A stretch of DNA of 8,939 bases from Rhodocyclaceae bacterium (lineage in GTDB: Bacteria; Pseudomonadota; Gammaproteobacteria; Burkholderiales; Rhodocyclaceae): positions 1-8,939 of the forward strand of contig JADLGU010000103.1 in assembly GCA_020849155.1 (NCBI GenBank), in the 5' to 3' direction. The position numbers were made by a program, and so were the translations under genes. The first letter of the stretch is position 1, and each line of letters begins with the position of its first letter. A model generated the notes under the pieces. It searched no databases, was not told the DNA's origin, and saw only the letters and a list, made by a program, of their open reading frames with translations. Shown in pieces: positions 1-5,957 of the stretch.

Positions 1-53
1 ACTTCAACATGGCGGCCGGCGTGGTCGCCCTGCACCGTGGTTACAAGTTCTAA
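1..53 (+). CDS. ubiE: UbiE C-terminus (partial): ubiquinone/menaquinone C-methyltransferase
   Basis: Only the last 16 residues and the TAA stop are in the window. They read FNMAAGVVALHRGYKF, which nearly matches the E. coli UbiE end as I recall it (YNLTAGVVALHRGYKF). UbiE is the SAM-dependent C-methyltransferase of ubiquinone and menaquinone synthesis. The terminal aromatic residue could also suggest an outer-membrane beta-signal, but the VALHRGYKF string is specific to UbiE/COQ5. The downstream genes (Tim44-like, then ubiJ) form the context expected after ubiE, which supports the call. The gene ends 14 bases before the next start codon, so the two are probably co-transcribed. Confidence 0.9.
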   Translation, partial: FNMAAGVVALHRGYKF

Positions 54-67
54 AAGGAGACAGATAT

Positions 68-919
68 ATGAATAAATTCCTCATCGCCGTTTTCGCCGCC
101 GTGTTCAGCCTGGGCTTCGCCGCCGGGGACGCCGAGGCCAAGCGCATCGGCGGCGGCAAGAGCAGCGGCATGCAGCGCAGCGTCACGCCGCAATCGCCCT
201 CCGCGCCGACGCAGAGCGCCGTGCCGGCCAAGCCGGCCCAGCCCACCGCCGCGCCGCAGCCTTCCGGCATGAGCCGCTGGCTCGGCCCCATCGCCGGCCT
301 CGCCGCCGGCATCGGCCTCGCCGCCCTCTTCTCGCACTTGGGCATGGGCGAGGGCTTCGCCTCGATCGTCATGATGCTGCTCATCGGCGTTGCGGTGTTC
401 TTTGTCATCCGCCTGCTGTTCCGCCGCCGTGCGCCGGAAAGTCAGCCCCTGCAGTACGCCGGCGCGGGCAATGCGCCCGCCCCGATGCGCTTCGACGCCC
501 AACCCGCCGCAGGCGGCACGGCAGCCCCCGCCGCCGCAGGCAGCATCCCGGCCGGCTTCGATGTCGACGGCTTCCTGCGCCAGGCCAAGCTCAACTTCGT
601 GCGCCTGCAGGCCGCCAACGACGCCAAGAACATCGAGGACGTGCGCAACTTCACCACGCCGGAGATGTTCGCCGAGATCAGGCTGGAAATGCAGGAGCGC
701 GGCGACGCCCCGCAGCAGACCGACGTCGTCACGCTGAACGCCGACCTGCTCGACGTGGCCGAGGAGAACAAACAGTACGTCGCCAGCGTGCGCTTCCACG
801 GCGCCATTCGCGAAACCGAGGGCGCCGCGCCGGAAGCCTTCGACGAGGTGTGGCACCTGGTCAAGCCGGTCGACGGCAGCCGCGGCTGGGCGGTCGCCGG
901 CATCCAGCAGCTCAACTGA
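68..919 (+). CDS. Tim44-like domain membrane protein
   Basis: A 283-residue protein starting at ATG 68, with AAGGAGA at 54-60 as a well-placed ribosome binding site. Residues 1-24 look like a signal peptide ending AEA before Lys25, followed by KRIGGGKSSGMQR, a glycine/lysine motif typical of this bacterial family. Residues 40-68 are Pro/Ala-rich and probably disordered. Two hydrophobic segments follow (about 71-92 and 97-117), then RRR and a second Ala/Pro linker. Residues about 160-280 form the globular Tim44-like domain (alpha/beta, NTF2-like fold), ending in WHLVKPVDGSRGWAVAGIQQLN. Mitochondrial Tim44 links the import channel to Hsp70; the role of bacterial relatives is not settled. The position between ubiE and ubiJ recurs in betaproteobacteria as far as I know, so a link to membrane or quinone assembly is plausible but inferred. 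Family assignment is fairly secure; function is unknown. Confidence 0.86.
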   Translation: MNKFLIAVFAAVFSLGFAAGDAEAKRIGGGKSSGMQRSVTPQSPSAPTQSAVPAKPAQPTAAPQPSGMSRWLGPIAGLAAGIGLAALFSHLGMGEGFASIVMMLLIGVAVFFVIRLLFRRRAPESQPLQYAGAGNAPAPMRFDAQPAAGGTAAPAAAGSIPAGFDVDGFLRQAKLNFVRLQAANDAKNIEDVRNFTTPEMFAEIRLEMQERGDAPQQTDVVTLNADLLDVAEENKQYVASVRFHGAIRETEGAAPEAFDEVWHLVKPVDGSRGWAVAGIQQLN

Positions 920-936
920 GCACTGCAAACCGGATC

Positions 937-958
937 GGGGGCCTGCGGGCCCCCTTTT
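937..958 (+). terminator. Intrinsic-terminator-like hairpin between the Tim44-like gene and ubiJ
   Basis: GGGGGCC at 937-943 pairs perfectly with GGCCCCC at 948-954 across a TGCG loop, and TTTT follows at 955-958. The seven-pair all-GC stem is strong but the T run is short. It starts 17 bases after the Tim44-like stop and ends 14 bases before the ubiJ start. It could terminate part of the upstream transcription or act as an attenuating or processing hairpin; ubiJ shows no obvious promoter of its own. Confidence 0.7.
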
Positions 959-972
959 CATTCGTGCCGCCC

Positions 973-1566
973 ATGCTCGACCTCGCCCTCCTGCAGGCCT
1001 TCAACCACCTGCTCGCCGCCGCACCCTGGGCGCGCGCGAAGCTCGCCCCCTTCGCCGGCAGGCGCGCCCGCCTCGTGCTGGGGCCGTTCCCGCTCGCGTT
1101 CCGCATTGCGCCGGACGGCAGCTTCGAATCGCTCGGCACGGGCGAGCCCGCCGTCGAGATCGTCCTGCCCGCCGGCGCGCCGCTGGCCCTGCTGCAGGGG
1201 CAGGGGCGCGAGGCGATGATGCGCGGCGCCCACATCACCGGCGCCGCCGATTTCGCCGAGGCGCTCGGCTTCGTCCTGCGCAAGCTGGATTGGGACGCCG
1301 AGGAAGACCTCATCCGCGTCGTCGGCGACATCGCAGCACATCGACTCGCAAAGACTGCCGGCAGTATCGCCGCCACGCAGGCCGACGCCGCCCGGCGCCT
1401 GGCCGAGAATGTCGGTGAATACCTGCGATACGAACAGCCCGCCGGCGTCGACCAGCGCGCCATGGCCGCCTTCGCCGGGGAGGTCGGTGCGCTCCGGCAG
1501 GCAGCAGACGCCCTCGAACGGCGCCTCGCCGCGCTGGAGAAATCCACCCGCCGCAACCCTGTGTGA
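973..1566 (+). CDS. ubiJ: UbiJ, SCP2-domain ubiquinone biosynthesis accessory factor
   Basis: A 197-residue protein; E. coli UbiJ has about 201. In E. coli, UbiJ works with UbiK and the other Ubi proteins in a soluble complex that holds lipid ubiquinone intermediates for the hydroxylases and methylases. Residues about 10-105 fit an SCP2 lipid-binding fold: a helix (LALLQAFNHLLAAAP), a strand region (ARLVLGPFPLAFRIAPDGSF), then EIVLPAGAPLALLQGQGREAMMRGAHITGAADFAEAL, aligning with the matching E. coli region. The C-terminal residues about 165-190 (VGALRQAADALERRLAALEK) form the short coiled coil that ends UbiJ and resembles UbiK's. ATG 973 was chosen because homology begins there. No Shine-Dalgarno is visible, and an in-frame GTG at 964 is an alternative adding three residues. 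ubiB does not follow. Confidence 0.88.
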   Translation: MLDLALLQAFNHLLAAAPWARAKLAPFAGRRARLVLGPFPLAFRIAPDGSFESLGTGEPAVEIVLPAGAPLALLQGQGREAMMRGAHITGAADFAEALGFVLRKLDWDAEEDLIRVVGDIAAHRLAKTAGSIAATQADAARRLAENVGEYLRYEQPAGVDQRAMAAFAGEVGALRQAADALERRLAALEKSTRRNPV

Positions 1567-1623
1567 CTTAGGTTACAGAAGCCCCCACCATGGGCATGGA
1601 CAATGGGGCGCGCACATCATTCC

Positions 1624-1632
1624 GGGAGGAGA
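1624..1632 (+). promoter_or_regulatory. Strong ribosome binding site for the haem protein
   Basis: GGGAGGAGA lies five to seven bases ahead of ATG 1637. It fixes the start at 1637 rather than at the nearby ATG 1643 or any upstream in-frame codon, and it places the signal peptide at the N-terminus. Confidence 0.8.
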
Positions 1633-1636
1633 AAAC

Positions 1637-2206
1637 ATGAACATGATTCGCATCGCACTGCCCCTGGTGCTGGCCATCGCGGCCGCACCCGGCTTCGCCA
1701 ACGACGACCAGCTGCTGACCGAAGCCCGCAGCGTCGCTTCGGGCATCCCGCCCAAGCTGCTCACCGTGCTCGAAGAGGAAATCAAGAAGGGCGGCCCTGA
1801 AGGCGCCATCGGCGTCTGCCGCGAGAAGGCGCCGGCCATGGCCAAGGCCGCCTCTGAAAAGTCAGGCTGGGCGATACGCCGCGTCAGCCTGAAGAACCGC
1901 AATCCGAAGGCCGTGCCGGACGCCTGGGAAGAAGCCGTGCTGAAGGACTTCGACCAGCGCTCCGCCGCCGGCGAGAAGCCGACCGGCCTGGAAAAGGGCG
2001 AAGTCGTCATGGACGGCGACAAAAAGATGTACCGCTACATGAAGGCCCTGCCGACGCAGGATCTCTGCCTGCAGTGCCACGGCACGCCCGACCGCCTCAG
2101 CCCGGCGGTGCAGGCCAAGCTGAAAGAGATGTATCCGAACGACAAGGGCGTCGGCTACCACGCCGCCGAAATCCGCGGCGCCATCACCCTCAAGAAGCCG
2201 CTCTGA
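1637..2206 (+). CDS. Periplasmic single-haem c-type protein, DUF3365/Tll0287-like
   Basis: A 189-residue protein with a Sec signal peptide (residues 1-21, cleavage expected after GFA before NDD). One covalent haem site, CLQCH, lies at residues 144-148 near the C-terminus. The rest has the marks of the DUF3365 (Tll0287-like) family: GVCREKAPAMAKA around 59-71, then GWAIRRVSLKNRNPKAVPDAWE around 77-98, and GYHAAEIRGAITLKK at the end. Family members have a PAS-like fold and are thought to sense redox state or small ligands, either alone or as the input domain of larger sensors. This copy has no kinase, methyl-accepting or cyclase output domain. Cys61 is a conserved position that may supply the second haem ligand, as I recall for the cyanobacterial protein. 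It lies 70 bases after ubiJ, where ubiB would often be, and no clear promoter was seen in the gap. Confidence 0.88.
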   Translation: MNMIRIALPLVLAIAAAPGFANDDQLLTEARSVASGIPPKLLTVLEEEIKKGGPEGAIGVCREKAPAMAKAASEKSGWAIRRVSLKNRNPKAVPDAWEEAVLKDFDQRSAAGEKPTGLEKGEVVMDGDKKMYRYMKALPTQDLCLQCHGTPDRLSPAVQAKLKEMYPNDKGVGYHAAEIRGAITLKKPL

Positions 2207-2218
2207 TCCGGCCGGTCC

Positions 2219-2242
2219 CGGCGGGGGCGGCCGCCCCCGCCG
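2219..2242. terminator. 24-base perfect palindrome between convergent genes
   Basis: Bases 2219-2242 are self-complementary: the half-site CGGCGGGGGCGG is followed directly by its reverse complement. As RNA it would fold into a very stable GC hairpin on either strand. It lies between the stop of the haem protein (2206) and the stop of the caspase-fold gene (2268), the usual place for a shared bidirectional transcription end. There is no T run on either side, so it is not a textbook intrinsic terminator; it may instead block 3' exonuclease decay or work with Rho. Confidence 0.5.
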
Positions 2243-2267
2243 CCTATCTCGACCCCACCACGAACCG

Positions 2268-3251
2268 CTACTCCCCACCCGGCTCGTGCCCGGCGGACAC
2301 CACGGCGCCGTACTGCGGCTGCTGCGGGAAATCCTCGCTGACGCCCTTCCTCACCACCCGGTAAACATCGACGCCGACGGTCGTCCCGTCGAGCCGGTCG
2401 AGGGAGCGCAGGAAATGCCAGGCAAAGCTGGAGTGGCCCTCCTTGCCCTCGTCGGACACCGGCTCCTCGCCGCCGGAGGAGAGCACCAGCACGCTGCGCC
2501 GGCGCAGGACATCCTGCCGCGCCGGCGGCTTCGCCGCCACTGCCTGCTCGCGGGCCAGCGTGCCGGAGAAGCAGCTGTCCGACACCAGCATCAGCTGACG
2601 CGCCGGAATGGCGCCCAGCAGCTTCGAGATGTCCGTGTTGGAGATCCACTGCGCCGCCGACTTCACCGAGCCGTCGACGGGAATCCAGTAGCCCATGTTG
2701 GTGTCGTCCATCAGGTAGCCGTGGCCGGCGTAATAGACGAAGACGCTGTCCGCCGGCTTCACCTCGCGCGCCAGCGCGGCCACGGCGCGGACCATGTCCG
2801 CCTTGGTCGCGTTCTTGACGATGCGCACCTCGAAGCCGAGCTTCTGCCGGAGGGCCGCGGCGATGCGCTCGACATCCTGCGGCGGCGTCTCGAGCGACGG
2901 GATCGGCGCCTGGTAGCGGTGGTTGCCGATCAGCAGGGCGATGCGCCGCACCGTGGGCTGCGCGGCGACCGACTCCGGCACCCCGCCCGCGGCAGCCTTG
3001 GGCAGGCAGAGTGACCTGTCGTCGTCGTCCGCCGCGCATTCGCGCACGTCCACCACCCGCGGATTGCGCTTGAGCTCCTCGATCGCCTCGCGGTAGAGGA
3101 GGGTCCGCGCCTGGTGGCGCTGCATCTCGATGGCCTGCATCTGCGCCTGGCCGGGCACGCCGGCCATGAACGGCGGCGGACGAAACACCTGTGCGGCGGC
3201 GGCGGCACAGAACAGCATGCCGGCCACGGCGATCATCGCTTTGCATGTCAT
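2268..3251 (-). CDS. Exported caspase-fold peptidase (C14 family)
   Basis: A 327-residue protein with an N-terminal signal peptide (MTCKAMIAVAGMLFCAAAAAQ, cleavage near residue 20), so it should act in the periplasm. Residues 24-95 form a charged, partly helical N-terminal region with Cys72 and Cys82. The caspase p20-like core runs from about 101 (VRRIALLIGNHRY) to 240. The catalytic His is His177 in YYAGHG and the catalytic Cys is Cys227 in SDSCFSG. Also conserved are LSSGGEEPVSDEGKEGHSSFAWHFLRSL (258-285) and QPQYG near the end. Both dyad residues are present, so it should be an active cysteine peptidase; bacterial orthocaspases usually cut after Arg or Lys, but specificity is not readable here. 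ATG 3251 was chosen because it gives a clean signal peptide, has GGAGGAGAAGG just upstream, and overlaps the previous stop as ATGA. It is the last gene of a three-gene envelope operon. Confidence 0.9.
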   Translation of the reverse strand: MTCKAMIAVAGMLFCAAAAAQVFRPPPFMAGVPGQAQMQAIEMQRHQARTLLYREAIEELKRNPRVVDVRECAADDDDRSLCLPKAAAGGVPESVAAQPTVRRIALLIGNHRYQAPIPSLETPPQDVERIAAALRQKLGFEVRIVKNATKADMVRAVAALAREVKPADSVFVYYAGHGYLMDDTNMGYWIPVDGSVKSAAQWISNTDISKLLGAIPARQLMLVSDSCFSGTLAREQAVAAKPPARQDVLRRRSVLVLSSGGEEPVSDEGKEGHSSFAWHFLRSLDRLDGTTVGVDVYRVVRKGVSEDFPQQPQYGAVVSAGHEPGGE

Positions 3252-4090
3252 GGTGCCTTCTCCTCCAGTCCGGCGCGCTGCAACAGGACAGGCCAGTCGC
3301 GCGCCCAGCAGCAATCATGATCGAAACCGGCGATCACTTCCAGCCGGCCGCCGCGCCGGCGCACGAACGCGCCGACGATCGACGGCGGCACCACCGCGTC
3401 GCCGGCGCCGGCGAAATGCACCGCCCCGGCGGGCAGCGTTCCCGCCCGTGTCAGCGGATCGAGGGCCTGCTCCAGCGGCGTCAGTCCGTGCGCGGCCGTC
3501 CACTCGCCGAGGGACAGCGGCGCCGCGACGGTGGCCAGGCCGGCCACGTCGTCGCGCCGCATCGCCAGCAGTGCGGCGATCACGCCGCCGCCGGAATGGC
3601 CGATCAGCCTGACGCGCTGCGCCCCGGCGCGCGCCTTCAGCCAGGTCACGGCCTCGTCCATGGCGGAGACCGCTTCGGGCGAGAAGCGCCGTCCGCTCCA
3701 CCAGGCCGCATCGCAGCCCTTGCGACGCTCGTCGTCGAGGTACTGGCAGGGGCGGCCCAGATAGGCCGCGGCCGGCGCCGGATCGCGCGCGGCCAGCGCC
3801 AGCGCCAGCGGCCGCAACGGGGTCGGGTCGCGCGGCGGCCGGAAAGCGCTCGGCCAGGGCGCCCCGTCGCCCTCGATGTAGACCGTCAGGATCGCCGCCG
3901 CCCCCTCGCCGCGCAACAGGGCAAACAGTGCGAAGCCGTTCGCCTGGATCGTTTCCGCCCGGAAGCCGCGGGCGGCGGCCCACGCCTCGACGCTTGCGCG
4001 CGAGCCGCCGAAGGCATCCGGGCCGGCGCAGCCGGCCGCCAGAAAGCAAAGGGCCGCGCCTGCAAGCGCGGCCCTCGTCGAACCCTTCAC
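3248..4090 (-). CDS. Outer-membrane lipoprotein alpha/beta hydrolase
   Basis: A 280-residue protein starting at GTG 4090. The N-terminus is a lipoprotein signal with lipobox LAAGC, lipidated Cys at 21. Residue +2 is Ala, not Asp, which predicts transport to the outer membrane. The core is an alpha/beta hydrolase. TVYIEGDGAPW (69-79) is the strand and oxyanion-hole region of a family seen in many proteobacterial lipoproteins, followed by PTPLRPLALALAARDPAPAAAYLGRPCQYL. The nucleophile elbow is GHSGGG with Ser166, the likely acid is Asp231 in GAGDAVVPP, and the likely base is His258 in GFDHDCCW. The catalytic set looks complete; the substrate is unknown (esterase, lipase or acyltransferase are all possible). 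It begins six bases after the beta-barrel gene with no clear Shine-Dalgarno, and overlaps the caspase-fold start by four bases. Confidence 0.86.
   Translation of the reverse strand: MKGSTRAALAGAALCFLAAGCAGPDAFGGSRASVEAWAAARGFRAETIQANGFALFALLRGEGAAAILTVYIEGDGAPWPSAFRPPRDPTPLRPLALALAARDPAPAAAYLGRPCQYLDDERRKGCDAAWWSGRRFSPEAVSAMDEAVTWLKARAGAQRVRLIGHSGGGVIAALLAMRRDDVAGLATVAAPLSLGEWTAAHGLTPLEQALDPLTRAGTLPAGAVHFAGAGDAVVPPSIVGAFVRRRGGRLEVIAGFDHDCCWARDWPVLLQRAGLEEKAP
3256..3266 (-). promoter_or_regulatory. Ribosome binding site of the caspase-fold gene, inside the hydrolase gene
   Basis: On the minus strand GGAGGAGAAGG precedes ATG 3251 by four bases, with its GGAGG core about ten bases away. It encodes the Leu-Glu-Glu-Lys end of the upstream hydrolase, so translation of the two genes is probably coupled. 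It supports ATG 3251 over an in-frame start upstream at 3314, which would bury the signal peptide. Confidence 0.75.
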
Positions 4091-4096
4091 GGAGGA

Positions 4097-5194
4097 TCAG
4101 AAGCGCAGGTTGATGTTCGCCATCAGGCCATACTGGTTCTGGTGGCCGCGGCCGACTTCCTGGTTGAACATGACCCCTCCCGTGATGCCGTCCTTCACCG
4201 AATAGAAATTCAGGCCGGCGCCCAGGACCCAGCCGTCGCGGCCGATCGGGTTGTTCGGGGAACCGAACTGGGTGGTCCTGCGCCGCAGGTCGTTCGCATA
4301 GGAAAGCGAGGCCACCGGCATGACGCCGTTCATCCAGTAGCCGACCTGGGCGCTGAGCTTCAGCTGGTCCAGCGTGTTCTTCGCGTCGGTGCCGACGGTG
4401 GACACCCCGGCCGACTTGATCTTGCCGTAGTCCTCGACGCCGTGCAGCAGGCTCGCCTTGCCGGTGAACTGGAGGCGGTCGAACCAGCGGTTGTAGGTCA
4501 GGTTGGCGGCGGCGAACCAGCGGCTGGCGTTCGCCGAGGTATTGGCGCTGGTATGCATCTCGCCCCGGCCCAGGCCGGCGCTGGCGTCGAAGGACAGGTT
4601 CCTGCTCAGCTGCATGCCGAGGTAGGGGGCGATCACATAACCCTTGGTGGCGATGCTGTTCCCCCCCGCCACCGAAAGGTTGCGGCCGTGGCCGTCGCCA
4701 TCGTCGAAGGCGCCCGACACGCCGAGCACCGTCGACTGCGACAGGCCGTAGTCGGCGCCGGCCACGATGGTCGTCACGTCGGCATAGTTCTTCGTCTTGA
4801 AGCCGTTGGCGGCGGTGTAGTCCTGGCGGGTGTCGGTGTTGGTCAGGTTGCCCCAGACGTTCCACTTGCCCGCGCCGTTGCCGGCGGCCATGCCCTTCAG
4901 ACCGGTGCTGCTCACCGGCGCGGGCCCGTCCGCCACCTGGCGCATGAACAGCGCATTGGTGACGGCGAAGAAGAGCAGGAACGAGGTGCTGTTGATGCTG
5001 ATGCCCGAGGATGCCGGGCTGCCGCCGAAGCACTCGGGGTGGTTGGACACGACATACGCCGCGTTGGCGTACTGGTTGAGCAGGTAATAGCCCTCGTAGG
5101 ACGACACGACGCTTTCGCAGGGCGTTGCCCAGGCGCCGCCGGCGGCGGTGGCCAGGCCGGCGGCCAGGCCGGCGCGGAAGATGGTTTTTTTCAT
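4097..5194 (-). CDS. Autotransporter-type outer-membrane beta-barrel protein with minimal passenger
   Basis: A 365-residue protein with a Sec signal peptide (MKKTIFRAGLAAGLATAAGGAWA, cleavage after residue 23). Residues 24-105 are a short region with two cysteines (26 and 55, perhaps a disulfide) and a hydrophobic stretch TSFLLFFAVTNALF (70-83). From about 110 to the end the sequence alternates polar and hydrophobic residues with many Gly, Asn and aromatics, as in amphipathic beta strands (WNVWGNLTNTD, ITGGVMFNQEVGRG, QYGLMANINLRF). The final Phe365 is the BamA-recognised beta-signal. The barrel resembles the autotransporter translocator (PF03797 type), but the usual large passenger is missing. 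ATG 5194 follows a weak GGGGG ribosome site. It is the first gene of the envelope operon, preceded by a clear promoter. It could also be a simple porin-like or adhesin barrel. Confidence 0.82.
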   Translation of the reverse strand: MKKTIFRAGLAAGLATAAGGAWATPCESVVSSYEGYYLLNQYANAAYVVSNHPECFGGSPASSGISINSTSFLLFFAVTNALFMRQVADGPAPVSSTGLKGMAAGNGAGKWNVWGNLTNTDTRQDYTAANGFKTKNYADVTTIVAGADYGLSQSTVLGVSGAFDDGDGHGRNLSVAGGNSIATKGYVIAPYLGMQLSRNLSFDASAGLGRGEMHTSANTSANASRWFAAANLTYNRWFDRLQFTGKASLLHGVEDYGKIKSAGVSTVGTDAKNTLDQLKLSAQVGYWMNGVMPVASLSYANDLRRRTTQFGSPNNPIGRDGWVLGAGLNFYSVKDGITGGVMFNQEVGRGHQNQYGLMANINLRF

Positions 5195-5266
5195 GGTGCC
5201 CCCGTTCTGGATTCTTCAGGCTTGAAAGGTTCGGCTGCGCCCGTGCGGCCGGAAACCGAGGGGATT

Positions 5267-5295
5267 TTTATACTCTCAAAATCGGGCTGCGGCAA
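5267..5295 (-). promoter_or_regulatory. Sigma-70-type promoter of the barrel-hydrolase-caspase operon
   Basis: On the minus strand TTGCCG (5295-5290, four of six matches to TTGACA) is followed by exactly 17 bases and TATAAA (5272-5267, five of six matches to TATAAT). Transcription should begin near 5260 and give a leader of about 65 bases before ATG 5194. The AT-rich patch stands out from the GC-rich surroundings, and it lies directly downstream of the terminator of the preceding unit. Confidence 0.7.
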
Positions 5296-5300
5296 GAAGG

Positions 5301-5335
5301 AAAACGCGGGACGGCTGCCTAGCGGGCAGCCGTCC
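5301..5335 (-). terminator. Intrinsic terminator of the glpD-cyclase-FecR unit
   Basis: An 11-pair perfect stem: GGACGGCTGCC (minus strand, 5335-5325) pairs with GGCAGCCGTCC (5319-5309) around a five-base loop, CGCTA. CGCG and then TTTT follow. The TAG stop of the FecR-domain gene spans the loop and stem edge (5321-5319), so the hairpin overlaps the last codons. It ends six bases before the -35 element of the next operon. Confidence 0.8.
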
Positions 5336-5957
5336 GTGCATTGCCGATGGCGCGGGCATAGAGCGCGTTGAGGATGCGCAGTTCCGGGTCGTTCGGCGAT
5401 TGTTCGCTCATGCGCTGCAGCAGGCGCTCGGCGCGCTCGAATTCGCGCAACTCGAAATAGCCCGCCAACAGGTAAAGCTCCGGGTTGCGGTCGGCCGCAT
5501 CGGCCAGCTGGCGCAGCTCGGCGTAATGCTTTTCGACGGATTCCAGCGTACCGCCGGAAGGCATCGAGCGCATGCGCACCATGCCGGCCTTGACGCCGCC
5601 GTCGGCGGACGGGGTCTTCGACAGCTGCCTGACGAGGATCGCCGGCAGCACCTTCACCTCCGGCTGCAGTCCGCCCTTCAGCGCATTGCCCGCCCTGGCG
5701 CCGATCTCCAGCTGGCCGGCGCCCTGCCAGGTCTCCTGGCGGCCGCCGTCGAAATACACCACCTGCAGCCGCGCCGCACCCTCCAGCGTCAGGCGGTCGC
5801 CTGCGCGCAGCTTGACGAAGGGCTTCAGTTCGCTGGCGGCCTTCTCCTCCTGCAGCAGCACCCTGCCGGTGAGCGACGTCACCAGGCCGACCTCGGCGCC
5901 CCATGCCGCCGCCGACATGAACAGCAAAAAGAACCAGCACCACGTCCTACGCATCAT
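5319..5957 (-). CDS. Periplasmic FecR-domain protein
   Basis: A 212-residue protein with a signal peptide (MMRRTWCWFFLLFMSAAAWGA, cleavage near residue 21). Residues about 22-110 match a FecR-like domain: VGLVTSLTGRVLLQEE, then LRAGDRLTLEGAARLQVVYFDGG and WQGAGQLEIGA. This beta-rich domain is best known in the sigma-regulator FecR but is also found in secreted proteins not tied to iron. Residues about 138-205 are helical and look like one or two TPR-type repeats (HYAELRQLADAADRNPELYLLAGYFELREFERAERLLQRM), a likely protein-binding part. There is no transmembrane anchor and no sigma factor nearby, so a classical FecR signalling role is unlikely. It overlaps the cyclase gene by 11 bases. FecR-domain proteins next to CHASE2 sensors are a recurring pair, which suggests it supplies or modulates the periplasmic signal. 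Confidence 0.85.
   Translation of the reverse strand: MMRRTWCWFFLLFMSAAAWGAEVGLVTSLTGRVLLQEEKAASELKPFVKLRAGDRLTLEGAARLQVVYFDGGRQETWQGAGQLEIGARAGNALKGGLQPEVKVLPAILVRQLSKTPSADGGVKAGMVRMRSMPSGGTLESVEKHYAELRQLADAADRNPELYLLAGYFELREFERAERLLQRMSEQSPNDPELRILNALYARAIGNARTAAR

Noticed and set aside
850..972. An upstream extension of the ubiJ frame by 41 codons
   Set aside because: It overlaps the end of the Tim44-like gene and runs through the hairpin at 937-958; UbiJ homology begins at ATG 973.
1588..1599. A short inverted repeat CCATG-GG-CATGG upstream of the haem protein as an operator
   Set aside because: Five-base arms with a two-base spacer are expected by chance, and no regulator or promoter is tied to the site.
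1597..1625. A TGGACA hexamer ahead of the haem protein as a possible -35 box
   Set aside because: At the expected 17-base spacing the sequence is TTCCGG, which does not resemble a -10 element, so no promoter is called.
3315..5033. A 572-codon open frame on the minus strand over the barrel and hydrolase genes
   Set aside because: It is in a different frame from both recognised proteins on the same strand and has an Arg/Pro-rich composition typical of an out-of-frame reading.
3191..5371. A 726-codon open frame on the plus strand across the envelope operon
   Set aside because: It is antisense to three genes with recognised domains, its translation is Arg/Gly/Ala/His-rich without any domain pattern, and long antisense frames are common in GC-rich DNA with strong third-position bias.
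5319..5957. Reading the FecR-domain gene as an iron-uptake anti-sigma regulator
   Set aside because: The protein is secreted without a membrane anchor or cytoplasmic anti-sigma domain, and neither a FecI-type sigma factor nor a TonB-dependent receptor is nearby.
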